This document shows, piece by piece, positions 1 to 8,783 of a DNA stretch of 64,000 bases. The notes below the pieces were generated by a model. That model saw nothing but the letters and a program-made list of their open reading frames with translations, made no database searches and had not been told where the DNA came from. Origin of the DNA: Candidatus Methylomirabilis sp. (lineage in GTDB: Bacteria; Muiribacteriota; Ozemobacteria; Ozemobacterales; Ozemobacteraceae); assembly GCA_020722725.1 (NCBI GenBank), contig DYKG01000010.1, forward strand, positions 22,483 through 86,482, given 5' to 3'. The position numbers and the translations under genes are program-made. The first letter of the stretch is position 1. Each line of letters opens with the position of its first letter.

Positions 1-2288
1 TCGCTTATCGAGAAGATTAGCTTGCCTCCTGGGGCGACCGTTGGTCGATCTCCATGCCTTAATTTTACCCAGTTTGTCGGAATCTGTCCAAAATGAAAAT
101 TTACCGGGCAGACCGGCAGCCATTGGTTTTCGGTTTTAATTTCCACCCAGATGTGAGTCGCGGTTTTCATTCCGGGCCGGGCAATCAGGCCGCCAACCAG
201 CCTGGTCTGCAGACCATAAGCCTGTAGAACTTCATTCATCAACCTTGCTTTGCCGCTGCAGTCACCATAACCCATCTTCAGCAGTTGCTCGGCACTGGTT
301 TTTTTTCTGACTTTGCGGTAAGGCAGTGAAAATCCGATATCAACCATCAGGTTTTCGATCAGCTGATAGTATGAATTGCAGGTAAGGTAATTCCGGCAGT
401 ATTCTGCAATAGCCGGTGAAACCTTTTCATCATTAACTAACACCGGGCGTTTTGCAAAAAGATTTGCCAGCCGCCCACCACCTGATGATTTTTGCGGGGT
501 TACCATGACGCGGGTTGTAAGTCGGTCGGTATGCTGGTTTTGCGGATAAGCGAAAGTCATGCCTTCGTGGGTTTTCCTGGAGGAAAATGCTTGTGCAGAT
601 TTCCAGGCGGAAGTTGACTGATACTGATCTTCAATTGGGCCTGAAACGGTTATTTGATTAAAGCCTTTTTTTCTATTGAAAAAAAGTTGCAGCGCGAAAG
701 ATCTTTTCTGTTGCGGATCTTTTTTTATAGCTCGACAATGACCATCTCGCCTGAAATCTCCTGCGGCGGTAAAAGCTGATTCTTCTTTAGATATGGCGGC
801 AACAAGACCAAAAAAGTCGTCACCGCTTTCGCGAAGCTTTGAATTATCAAAATTCAATTTGAAATAGTCATTTGATGCAATTGCCGGTGACCATTCGTAA
901 TTCAGGCAATCTTTGTAATCGAGAAAATATCTGGGGTCGTCAATAGAATTGATTGCCTTCTCAGGGTTTGCAATGAATCTGGCACACAGAAGACCAACAT
1001 TTGCGATTATTCTGTCTGAACCTGCTCCGCCTGCAATGAAAACCAATCGTCCATTTTTCTTCAACATTAAAGGAGCTTTTGAAGAAATTGGGCCGGCTTT
1101 TCGTGGGTAATCATCGGGATATCTGGCAACGACATCTTTGTAATTGCGCATTTCATTGTTGTAAAAAAATCCCAGAGGTGAAAGATGGCCGCTGCCGCAA
1201 TGACTGCCAAGAGTCAGGGTCATCGAAACTGCGAGATTATTTTGGTCCCAAACGCATAGGTGGGTGGTCATACTGTCATTTTCTCGGGCAGGAGATTCTT
1301 GCGATTTTGTCGGCTGGTTTTGGGTTATGAAAAGATCTGGATAATTGAGGCAATGACTGAGAAAATTATATTTGAAATCGATTACCTCGCGAGTGATATG
1401 GCTGATTTTTCTGATGTTTTCGGCAACCGGGGTAAAGAGATCCACATTTAATTCAGCCAGCTTTAAGGCCAGTTTTATCGCGGCGACAGAACTTGACGGC
1501 GGTGGGGTTCCATATAGACTGAAGCTTTGCCATTCTTTCTTTACCGGCAGCTTAACCAGGCTGCGAAAGTTTTCAAAATCGCGCATTTCATAAGTTGAGC
1601 CGAGGCTTTTTAGATGACCGACCATGGTTTTTGCGTCATTTCCACGATAAAAAGATTGGCCTCCATCGCGGGCAAGCTGCATAAGAGTCTGACCCAGACG
1701 TGGTTGTTTCAACAGGTGCCCGGCTGGCATTGCGTAACCGTTTGGGGCAAGAAAATTAATGGCGGCCTTGTCTTGCAGAGTAATCAACTTCTTTTTTATT
1801 ACCCCATGCAGATACGATGAAATCTTGAAGCCCTCCAGGCAGGTTTTTATGGCCGGCGCCATAACTTCGGCCCGCGAACGACTGCCAAATTCGCGTAGCA
1901 GCTTGAAAAGCATTTCCGGGCACGCTGGCAGTCCGGCATCAACTTTGTTGAGAGAATCGTCTGCGGGTCTTTGAATTGAGCCGTCTAAAGCAATAATCTG
2001 ACCGGCAGGAAGGTGAATCAGGGCAAAACCGTCGCCTCCGAGGCCTGAATTGGTAAAATCAACAACGCCGAGCATGAAGGCCGCACAAACGGCTGCATCA
2101 ACGGCATTGCCACCATTTTTGAGGATTTTGGCAGCAGCTTCAGTAGCTGCACGGCTTCCAGTTGAAACTGCGCCAAAATTTCCCTGATCAAGGAATATGC
2201 GTTCGCTGGTTGCGCAATTACTAATGCTGCTTTGCAGGGTGAAAACAAATAGAAAAAAAAGCAGGTTTTTAAATTTGCCGAAGTTCAT
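1..2288 (-). CDS. Secreted gamma-glutamyltransferase fused to a transglutaminase-like domain (3' end beyond window)
   Basis: This gene is absent from the ORF track because it runs off the left edge; I translated it by hand and it stays open for 762 codons. Residues 1-26 form a signal peptide. Residues 30-500 match gamma-glutamyltranspeptidase: GGNAVDAAV near 59, a SGLGGDGF loop near 81, and the TTH nucleophile site with Thr341 as the predicted autocleavage and catalytic residue, followed by SMTLTLGSHCGSG. GGTs cleave gamma-glutamyl bonds (glutathione, poly-gamma-glutamate) outside the cytoplasm. From about 630 there is a transglutaminase/cysteine-protease-like domain: Cys677 (GYGDCSGKA) and His712 (THIWVE), but the expected Asp in the PVDP position is Cys727 (LPVCPVNFHFG). 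The start is supported by GGAGGAG about nine bases upstream. The fusion is unusual; activity of the second domain is uncertain. Confidence 0.9.
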   Translation of the reverse strand, partial: MNFGKFKNLLFFLFVFTLQSSISNCATSERIFLDQGNFGAVSTGSRAATEAAAKILKNGGNAVDAAVCAAFMLGVVDFTNSGLGGDGFALIHLPAGQIIALDGSIQRPADDSLNKVDAGLPACPEMLFKLLREFGSRSRAEVMAPAIKTCLEGFKISSYLHGVIKKKLITLQDKAAINFLAPNGYAMPAGHLLKQPRLGQTLMQLARDGGQSFYRGNDAKTMVGHLKSLGSTYEMRDFENFRSLVKLPVKKEWQSFSLYGTPPPSSSVAAIKLALKLAELNVDLFTPVAENIRKISHITREVIDFKYNFLSHCLNYPDLFITQNQPTKSQESPARENDSMTTHLCVWDQNNLAVSMTLTLGSHCGSGHLSPLGFFYNNEMRNYKDVVARYPDDYPRKAGPISSKAPLMLKKNGRLVFIAGGAGSDRIIANVGLLCARFIANPEKAINSIDDPRYFLDYKDCLNYEWSPAIASNDYFKLNFDNSKLRESGDDFFGLVAAISKEESAFTAAGDFRRDGHCRAIKKDPQQKRSFALQLFFNRKKGFNQITVSGPIEDQYQSTSAWKSAQAFSSRKTHEGMTFAYPQNQHTDRLTTRVMVTPQKSSGGGRLANLFAKRPVLVNDEKVSPAIAEYCRNYLTCNSYYQLIENLMVDIGFSLPYRKVRKKTSAEQLLKMGYGDCSGKARLMNEVLQAYGLQTRLVGGLIARPGMKTATHIWVEIKTENQWLPVCPVNFHFGQIPTNWVKLRHGDRPTVAPGGKLIFSIS

Positions 2289-2322
2289 GGTTGAATGTCT
2301 CCTCCAAGGGTTGCGTTAAACA

Positions 2323-2351
2323 CTTGTATCTTGATACAACTTTATTGTCAA
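2323..2351 (-). promoter_or_regulatory. Sigma70-type promoter of the GGT fusion gene
   Basis: On the minus strand there is a perfect -35 TTGACA, a 17-base spacer and a -10-like TACAAG, ending 34 bases upstream of the GGT start codon, with a strong ribosome binding site (GGAGGAG) between. Spacing and the -35 are excellent; the -10 matches four of six positions. Confidence 0.55.
2324..2339. promoter_or_regulatory. Inverted-repeat operator overlapping the GGT promoter
   Basis: TTGTATC-TT-GATACAA is a 7+7 inverted repeat with a two-base centre. It lies across the end of the spacer and the -10 of the promoter above, the classic place for a repressor of the TetR, MarR or GntR kind. No regulator gene of these families lies in the window, so the cognate protein is unknown. 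Confidence 0.5.
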
Positions 2352-2797
2352 CTATGGAAAGAACGCATCCCTGAATGGGAATTTGGAGCCTTAAAGAGGG
2401 TTTTTGCAATTCGTTTTTTATTTCACCGTGAATTTTTTGCCTGACCTAAATTTTGTTTTCTTTTATGTCAGAATCATTAACTTGTCGCCTTATTGAATTC
2501 AAAGTTTTATGGAGATTAACCTCGGTTAATTTGGCAGTATGCAATCTTTGAAAAGTTTTCCTGATATTCATGGCATTTTGTCTTTCAACAAGATTGTCCG
2601 TGTAATTTTAATAAGAAATTTCTGCCAGATAAATGAAAAATGGCGGTAAAAAACGCTGACGATAACCCTAAATTTGATCAGAAGATTTTTCATTTACCTT
2701 CATGAAGGTTTTTTCGATTATCTTTATTCGGCTTTTTTCAAAACCATCCCCAGGAATGACGGTAAAAAGGTGACCCGTTTTCTTAAAAGCCCAAATT
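2352..2797. other. Intergenic stretch with no gene seen
   Basis: About 450 bases, AT-rich, between the GGT promoter and the possible remnant at 2798-3137. I see no ORF with a plausible start, no RNA gene and no clear terminator. Confidence 0.5.
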
Positions 2798-3137
2798 TTA
2801 AAGTTTTTTTATTTCTATGGGCAGGTATTTTTTCATGGTTTTGGCAATAGCTTCAGCCATATTTTCATTTTTTTCTTCGAATGAAAACAATAACAATTCT
2901 TCAATTTCCATGGTTATATGGGATAAAAGCACCGGTGAAAAAACTTGCGCGTGCTCTTGAGCAGAGAAAAATCGCCTGGTTAAGCCATTTCTGGCTAAGC
3001 GCCTCAAGGTTGAAGCTTTCATTTTCGATTTTTATGCTATGGACGATGGAAAAAAATATAATGCCGACAATCAAGGGGAAAAGGGTCAGGAAAATGCGGC
3101 GGCTCAAGCTTCCTGGTGAGAACAGATTTTGCAGCAT
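2798..3137 (-). pseudogene. Possible remnant of a membrane signalling protein, frameshifted
   Basis: Two overlapping minus-strand ORFs in different frames make better sense as one broken gene. The first (start at 3137) begins SRRIFLTLFPLIVGIIFFSI, a membrane anchor typical of sensor proteins; the second frame supplies a charged tail ending in AIAKTMKKYLPIEIKKL. No catalytic domain is visible. Compare the cyclase remnant at 8211-8665, which has the same look. It could instead be a short real membrane protein or chance ORFs. Confidence 0.3.
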
Positions 3138-3294
3138 TGTTTCACTTAAATCCTTTTGAAGATTGTGAACTAATCTTACTATTAATGCAAAATGCAGGCA
3201 ACAAATCCCTGGATTCAGGTTTGTTCAATCTGACGTAGAATTTTCTTGAACCAGAAAGCTTTATGTGCAAAAATACAGGCTTATCGGAGCAAAT

Positions 3295-4092
3295 ATGACA
3301 GAAGAAAAATTCAGTGGGCTGAAAGCCTGGTTTAAAAACTACGTGGGTGGTTTTTTTACTGAAGAACCGGGATTCAATCGGAATATTCAATTAAAACTGG
3401 ATCATACCATGCGGGTCTGCCATGAAATGCAGTCTTTGTCTGCCAGTATTGGTCTTGATTCTGAACTTTCCCGGCTGGCTGAAGTTTCTGCTTTGCTTCA
3501 CGATGTTGGTCGTTTTGAGCAGTTTCGGCAGTTTAAAACCTTCGCCGATCGAAATTCAACCAACCATGCATTATTGGGTTTGCAAATAATAGACCAGTTC
3601 GATCTTCTTAAAGATTTCAGCCACTTGTCGCAAAGCCTGATTAAAGGGGCGATTGCTTGTCATAACCTCGCCGAAATTCCTGATGAAACACAGGGTGATG
3701 CCCTTCTGTTGGCCAAACTTCTGCGCGATGCAGACAAACTGGATATCTGGAAAGTTGTTTCCGAGTATTATCAAAACAGCCAGAAATTGCGCAACAAAAG
3801 CATCGAGCTTGACCTTCCTGACCGCAAGACTGTGAATGAAGAGGTTTTGAAAGATGTTCTCTCTGGAAAGATTATCCGTAATACTGAATTAAAAAGTCTC
3901 AACGATTTTAAACTGCTGCAGCTGGGCTGGGTTTTCGATTTGAATTTTTCTCATTCCCTGGTCGAATTCAGGAAAAGGGGATATCTTGGCGTCATTTCCG
4001 GTGCAATTTCAGACCCGTTGGTTGCTAGAAAGGTTCGCGCTCATATTGAGGGTTATCTGAACCAGCTTGAAGCAAAAAAAGTGTCTTCTTAA
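3295..4092 (+). CDS. HD-domain phosphohydrolase
   Basis: A soluble protein of 265 residues with an HD metal-dependent phosphohydrolase fold: an early His (LDHTMRVCHEM), the HD pair in SALLHDVGRFEQF, and downstream AIACHN and LLRDADKLDIWK, which complete the usual H...HD...H...D ligand set. The family hydrolyses phosphoesters, often of nucleotides, and many small stand-alone members have no known substrate. The track starts at a GTG at 3265, but the ATG at 3295 has GGAG five bases upstream and gives the natural N-terminus MTEEKF. The gene stands alone between a decayed region and the lipoprotein gene. Confidence 0.8.
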   Translation: MTEEKFSGLKAWFKNYVGGFFTEEPGFNRNIQLKLDHTMRVCHEMQSLSASIGLDSELSRLAEVSALLHDVGRFEQFRQFKTFADRNSTNHALLGLQIIDQFDLLKDFSHLSQSLIKGAIACHNLAEIPDETQGDALLLAKLLRDADKLDIWKVVSEYYQNSQKLRNKSIELDLPDRKTVNEEVLKDVLSGKIIRNTELKSLNDFKLLQLGWVFDLNFSHSLVEFRKRGYLGVISGAISDPLVARKVRAHIEGYLNQLEAKKVSS

Positions 4093-4165
4093 GGTTGATC
4101 GAGAATTTTTTTTCAACCTATGGTAAGATTCTTGGAAATGAGAAAATGATACCTGGAGTCTGATT

Positions 4166-7100
4166 ATGTATTTAAACCGTTTTAAACCTTTTCTGGCTAT
4201 TTTATCGTCTGTTTTATTGTCGTTCGTTCTCGGTTCAATCGGTTGTGGCGGCGGATCACAGTCTGTTGGCGTCACTCAGGTTGATACTGCTGGAATTACC
4301 AGCACAGTCAATGGGTTTATGCAATCTCTGCGCGCCGGAAATCCGGAGTCTTTTTTCTCTCCCACGCTCAGATCGCAGGAGTCAGCGTCAAGTGGTATTC
4401 AAACCCTTAAAATATGGGACTTTGGTTCAGATATTAATAATCCTGATGACAATACCTACCATTATTTTTCTATCCCCCAGGATGGAATAAACCAGATATC
4501 TGATGATTATGCCACGGTTTATGCAACTAAAAATTTTGATGGCAGAGCTTTCAGAGTTGATTTTGAACTGGTCAAGATTGATGGAAGCTGGTTTATCGAA
4601 ACCATCAAATTCACCAGCAACTCCAGCGAATTTGTAAATGCCGCTTCCCTGCTTCCCTTGCAAAAAGGCAACGTCTGGAAGAATATAATGATCCCTGCCG
4701 ACAGCTCAAGCTCGATTTCTTCGCCAATTATGGTATCGGGCACGATTAGCAGCGACCCGGTAGTGAAAGACTCGCGAACAGTTTATTATGTTTCCTATAA
4801 TTCAGTTTCAACAAATCTTACCTTTAACCTCAGTAATTATTCTTCAACGCTGAATACGCTGAAAACTACAGATTCATGGCCCATATTGCAGGCGGCATTT
4901 CAGCCTTCTTCTGTGTCAGATCCTCTCAACATCAGGTCCTTAATCCTCGACCCCGGGTCAGGAATTCTCGACCTTTTTTCACCGAGCACATCAGTTCGCG
5001 AAATTGGCTACGCAAACCAGAACGGCTTGTTTCAATATGGTGCGAGCACATTCAATGCCGGCCAGCCGGTGCAGTTTCTTTCTGCCGCACCGGTTATTGG
5101 TGAAATTGCCACCAGGACAGTTTTTGTCGAAATCAACGGCGTGACTTATGAAATTTTTATGGCATCGCGGCTTGCAAGAAAAGTGAGCATTCTGACTTTT
5201 GCCGGGCCTTTTGAAGCCTATCAGGTTGATGCCTATGCCAGATTCGTTAATTCCTTCCCGATTGGCCAGCATCAGGAAATGTACTGGACTAGATTGTTTG
5301 CCGCTGATAATGGCGAGGTTGCTCAGGTTGAATGGGATGGCGGCGGCGTGGCCAAATATGTGTATCTGCTTTATTCTGCTGTGGTGAACGGACGAACTAT
5401 ATCACCGCTTGACAGTGGCTCATCAACCAGTCCTTTTGCATTTGTGGCCGGTTCAACTTTGAACAGCGCTACCATCGGCCAGAGTTTTTCTCAGACTTTG
5501 GTGGAAGGCGGAACCGCACCATACAACCATTCCGTTCTTTCGGGAGTGCTGCCTTCAGGATTAACCATCGGCGGGGGCTCAATAGTCGGAACCCCGACTG
5601 AAGAAGGTAATTTCAATTTTAATCTGCAATTCACCGATGCTGCCGGAACAACTATTTCGCAGGCTTTCTCGCTGGCGGTGAACTCGGTACCGGCAGGCAG
5701 CTCACTTGCATTTGTGCCTGAAACCAACATTCTTCCATCCGGTGCTGTAGGCAGCGCCTATAATCAGGTTATCGTAAGTGGTGGGGCGCCGCCCTACAGC
5801 TTTTCAACAGTTACTCTGCCAGGCGGACTTGCTTTTTCAAATAATGGTTTAACTGGTGTGCCAACCGTCGCCGACTCATTTGTCTTTACGCTCACAGTCA
5901 CAGATGGTGCTGCCAATTCTGTTAGTCGAGAATTCACTTTGGTTATTGGGCCGGAACTGCAATTCTTAGCCACTTCTCCCCTTAAAACCGGAACCCTTGA
6001 TAAGAGCTATTCCTGGATCATTGCCGCCGGGGGAGTATCGCCGGTTTCTCTTTCTCTTGATTCTGGAACCCTGCCTGCAGGCTTGAGTTTTAATCAGTTA
6101 CAGCTTAGTGGCACCCCGACTGCAGTAAATAGTTACAGCTTCACCATTCGGGCTACCGACGCATCGGGGCGTGCAATAACCCGGCCTTTTACGATGGATG
6201 TAGTTAACCCGCCGGTTTTTGCTTTGGCTTCACCACTGCCCAATGCCACAATCAATGCGCCATATAATCAAACTCTGATCAAAGATGGGGTTAAGCCCTA
6301 TACAATAAATATTACCAGCGGCACATTGCCAGGCGAACTGACTCTTGGCACCGACGGCGTGATAAGTGGCACCACTACCGCCGCTGCCGGCACCTATTCA
6401 TTCTCTGTTGTTGTGTCCGATGCAAATGCCGATATTCTTTCGGGTACTTTCTCTATTACTGTGAGCATACCGTTCGTAGTCGCTCCGTCAATCAAATGGC
6501 AGAAAAATTACGGTGGTTACCAGGGTGGAGATACTGATGAAGAAACTGGCTCGAAAATTATTCCGATTAACGGTGGTTACCTGATTGTTGGTAATTATAT
6601 TGTCACCAACGGCATAACTGATGTCAGGGTTGTCAAGATCGACGAACTGGGTACGGTTCTTTGGCAGGAAACCTATTATGGATCAGGAAATGATCGGGTC
6701 TATGATGTGATTCAGACCGATGATGGTAACTTTCTGATGGTTGGATCGACCAACTCTAGCTCAGGGGAATTCGTGGTGAGCAATGGAGGTATCGATAGCT
6801 TTGCCATGAAAATAAGCTCGGTAGATGGCTCGATACTCTGGAGCAGAACATACGGTGGGGCTAATGAAGATAAATTCCTGTCGATTGCCAGGGGCATTGT
6901 ACCGGCCTATCGAATTCTTGTCGCAGGGGCAACATTTTCTAAGGATGGTGATTTAAGTGCTGCAGGTGTTCACTATAACCCATCTTATCCCGATGCATGG
7001 GTTGCCAGACTTGACCCGGACAATGGTGATATTCTCTGGCAAAAAGCCTTTGGCGGAACAAGCAACGATGAAGCCCGCGCCGTAGCCATTGACAGCACGG

Positions 7101-7750
7101 GAAATATTTTTATTGCAGGGCTTTCTGCATCTACCGATGGAGATAGAGCTAGCGGAGCGGTTGCGGGCAATGGTGTCGGGGTTTCCGATGTCTGGGTGCT
7201 TAAACTTGACCACACCGATATTAATTTCGGTGCAATCACGTGGCAGAAATCTTATGGCGGCTCGGCCTCAGACAAGGCAAATGCCATGAAGGTTACCAAC
7301 AGCGGCCGGCTTATTTTAACCGGAGAGACATCTTCTACTGAAGTCCCCGGCTATCACAGCGGTTCTGACCTGTGGATGGGTGAGGTCGGTTTAGATGGCA
7401 CGCTCTCCTGGCAGCGGGCCTTTGGTGGCACATTCCAGGAACAGGGGCTTGACGTTCAGTTCTTTGCTGATGGTTCATATCTTGCAGTGGGATCAGCTGG
7501 ATCAGGCGACGGAGATGTTCAGGGATTTTATGGAAACTGGGATGCCTGGATGTTAAAAGTCGATACGACTGGTGCGGCATTGCAATGGCAGAAACCTTAT
7601 GGCGGGACTGCCAGTGAAAAATTCCGCTCTGCGGTTCTGGTAAATGACGTTTTAACAGTTGTTGGTTCGACTGATTCAAACGATAAAGACCTTGCCGGGA
7701 TTGGCTCCCAAGATGGATTATATGGCTGGTGGGCAGTTCAGTTCCAATAA
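4166..7750 (+). CDS. Large surface lipoprotein: putative-Ig repeats plus a beta-propeller-like repeat domain
   Basis: This 1194-residue secreted protein has a hydrophobic signal ending GSIGC, so Cys27 is the likely lipidated residue, although the lipobox is not perfect. After a less conserved N-terminal part, about four He_PIG-type Ig-like repeats run from about residue 420 to 770, recognised by LPxGL then GTPT (for example TLPAGLSFNQLQLSGTPT). From about 785 to the end there are six or so repeats built on WQKxYGG, GSxxD and D-rich turns, the pattern of propeller repeats in secreted proteins of Deltaproteobacteria, Bacteroidetes and candidate phyla. No enzymatic motif was seen. A binding or structural role at the cell surface is inferred. 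No operon partner is apparent. Confidence 0.75.
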   Translation: MYLNRFKPFLAILSSVLLSFVLGSIGCGGGSQSVGVTQVDTAGITSTVNGFMQSLRAGNPESFFSPTLRSQESASSGIQTLKIWDFGSDINNPDDNTYHYFSIPQDGINQISDDYATVYATKNFDGRAFRVDFELVKIDGSWFIETIKFTSNSSEFVNAASLLPLQKGNVWKNIMIPADSSSSISSPIMVSGTISSDPVVKDSRTVYYVSYNSVSTNLTFNLSNYSSTLNTLKTTDSWPILQAAFQPSSVSDPLNIRSLILDPGSGILDLFSPSTSVREIGYANQNGLFQYGASTFNAGQPVQFLSAAPVIGEIATRTVFVEINGVTYEIFMASRLARKVSILTFAGPFEAYQVDAYARFVNSFPIGQHQEMYWTRLFAADNGEVAQVEWDGGGVAKYVYLLYSAVVNGRTISPLDSGSSTSPFAFVAGSTLNSATIGQSFSQTLVEGGTAPYNHSVLSGVLPSGLTIGGGSIVGTPTEEGNFNFNLQFTDAAGTTISQAFSLAVNSVPAGSSLAFVPETNILPSGAVGSAYNQVIVSGGAPPYSFSTVTLPGGLAFSNNGLTGVPTVADSFVFTLTVTDGAANSVSREFTLVIGPELQFLATSPLKTGTLDKSYSWIIAAGGVSPVSLSLDSGTLPAGLSFNQLQLSGTPTAVNSYSFTIRATDASGRAITRPFTMDVVNPPVFALASPLPNATINAPYNQTLIKDGVKPYTINITSGTLPGELTLGTDGVISGTTTAAAGTYSFSVVVSDANADILSGTFSITVSIPFVVAPSIKWQKNYGGYQGGDTDEETGSKIIPINGGYLIVGNYIVTNGITDVRVVKIDELGTVLWQETYYGSGNDRVYDVIQTDDGNFLMVGSTNSSSGEFVVSNGGIDSFAMKISSVDGSILWSRTYGGANEDKFLSIARGIVPAYRILVAGATFSKDGDLSAAGVHYNPSYPDAWVARLDPDNGDILWQKAFGGTSNDEARAVAIDSTGNIFIAGLSASTDGDRASGAVAGNGVGVSDVWVLKLDHTDINFGAITWQKSYGGSASDKANAMKVTNSGRLILTGETSSTEVPGYHSGSDLWMGEVGLDGTLSWQRAFGGTFQEQGLDVQFFADGSYLAVGSAGSGDGDVQGFYGNWDAWMLKVDTTGAALQWQKPYGGTASEKFRSAVLVNDVLTVVGSTDSNDKDLAGIGSQDGLYGWWAVQFQ

Positions 7751-7778
7751 TCATTTGAAGTTTTGATTGTTAAAAACC

Positions 7779-7976
7779 TCAGGGTTTGAGAAAATTTTTG
7801 ATAACCATGGGGTTTATTTCTGTACGAACGACCGGAGATTCTTTTTCAGAAAAATTTTGGGCGTGGTTGGTGTTCGCCTTCAGAACATTTTCTTCGGGGC
7901 AGAAAACTTTTGAAGGTTGCCTGAGACAATTCTCAACAAGAGTTCTGAATGACAGGGTCGTCGTTTCGCTTTGCAT
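7779..7976 (-). CDS. Small hypothetical protein (65 aa)
   Basis: The track starts this ORF at 8027, but the internal ATG at 7976 (MQSETTTLSF) has AGGA nine bases upstream and is the better start. The product is soluble, with two cysteines and no recognisable motif. A structured element (8033-8107) lies just upstream on the same strand. I do not recognise it, and it could be a chance ORF. Confidence 0.35.
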   Translation of the reverse strand: MQSETTTLSFRTLVENCLRQPSKVFCPEENVLKANTNHAQNFSEKESPVVRTEINPMVIKNFLKP

Positions 7977-8032
7977 TTTGTGATTTCCTTTCATTTTCAT
8001 AAACAGCAGAAGACCAGAAGTTGCCATAAATG

Positions 8033-8107
8033 AAAACTCCCCCGACCTTGTTGCAGACGCAGAGGTGAGGGAGTTTTATCGAAGAAGCCTCAGAAGGCTT
8101 TATTCGT
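8033..8107. other. Two adjacent hairpins in an intergenic region
   Basis: AAAACTCCC (8033-8041) pairs with GGGAGTTTT (8069-8077), with an inner ACCT/AGGT helix. Directly after it CGAAGAAGCCT pairs with AGGCTTTATTCG around a CAGA loop. Read on the minus strand the first hairpin ends in TTTTCATTT just before the small ORF, so it could act as a leader or attenuator. Read on the plus strand the pair is followed by a T-rich run. I do not recognise a known riboswitch class. Confidence 0.45.
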
Positions 8108-8210
8108 CGCTTGAATTTTTTTAATTTCTGTTTCAATTCAAACCCTTTTTCAAAAAAATTACATGGCGATTATATTGCCTTAAACCTGAAAAGTCAACAT
8201 TGACTGCAGC

Positions 8211-8665
8211 CTAAATTGCCGCAAAAATCTCGACAGACTGGGTTTTGCCTTTAACCGTGGAAATTTCAAGCTTTTTAACCTTTGCAGCTGTATTAAGATT
8301 CTTTAAAATATTGCCCGAGACCACCACTCCATGATTCAAGCCAATCGACAGATTTCGGTTGCCCATTTTTTTAAACCCGGCTGAAAGCTCTTTGGCGAAC
8401 GCCCATGCTCTATAGGCGGCATCGTTTTTTTCCCTGGTTCGAAGACCATCATTATCTTGTCGTGCTGTGACTGCATTGAAGCGATAACCAGCTGCGCCTT
8501 TTCCTGCCATTTTCTGCGGGCTTCAAGCTGTGCTGCTTCCTGTTGGCGGTTGTAGGAAAATTGAATCAGCAACAAAATCATTACTGAGTAAGCCACTGGC
8601 AAAAAGATACCGATAAAGTGGCGAGTCGTGAGGCGGTGGGAGGTGGTTTCTTTAAATGGAGTCAA
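8211..8665 (-). pseudogene. Class III adenylate/guanylate cyclase remnant
   Basis: The first frame (from 8665) encodes an N-terminal membrane anchor, FIGIFLPVAYSVMILLLIQF, followed by a coiled segment. A second frame encodes pieces of a class III cyclase catalytic domain: AFAKELSAGFKKMG, then LSIGLNHGVVVSGNI, which matches the family signature RIGIxxGxVVxGNIG, and a tail ISTVKGKTQSVEIFAAI resembling the VKGxxxPVEVY end. Almost everything between the anchor and the cyclase core, and the stretch after GNI, is missing. A functional cyclase needs the two metal-binding Asp residues, which are gone. The gene is therefore a remnant made by internal deletions plus a frame change. Confidence 0.7.
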
Positions 8666-8767
8666 TTGAGCTGATCCGTAACGAAAGTATCAAACAGTCT
8701 AACAAAAAATTTTATTTTATAAAACTTACTTCATTAAAATTCTCTGCTTTTAAACCGAACAACAAAT

Positions 8768-8783
8768 TGATATAATTTGCCCG
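8768..8783 (+). promoter_or_regulatory. Extended -10 promoter immediately before dnaE (leaderless mRNA?)
   Basis: TG-A-TATAAT (8768-8776) is a perfect extended -10. Only seven bases separate it from the dnaE ATG at 8784, so transcription would begin at or next to the start codon. No ribosome binding site precedes the ATG, which fits a leaderless transcript. The -35 region is weak, as is usual with extended -10 elements. Confidence 0.5.

Noticed and set aside
4084-4165. AGGTTGA...TCAACCT inverted repeat after the HD gene as a terminator
   Set aside because: The T-run lies in the loop rather than after the stem, so it does not fit an intrinsic terminator.
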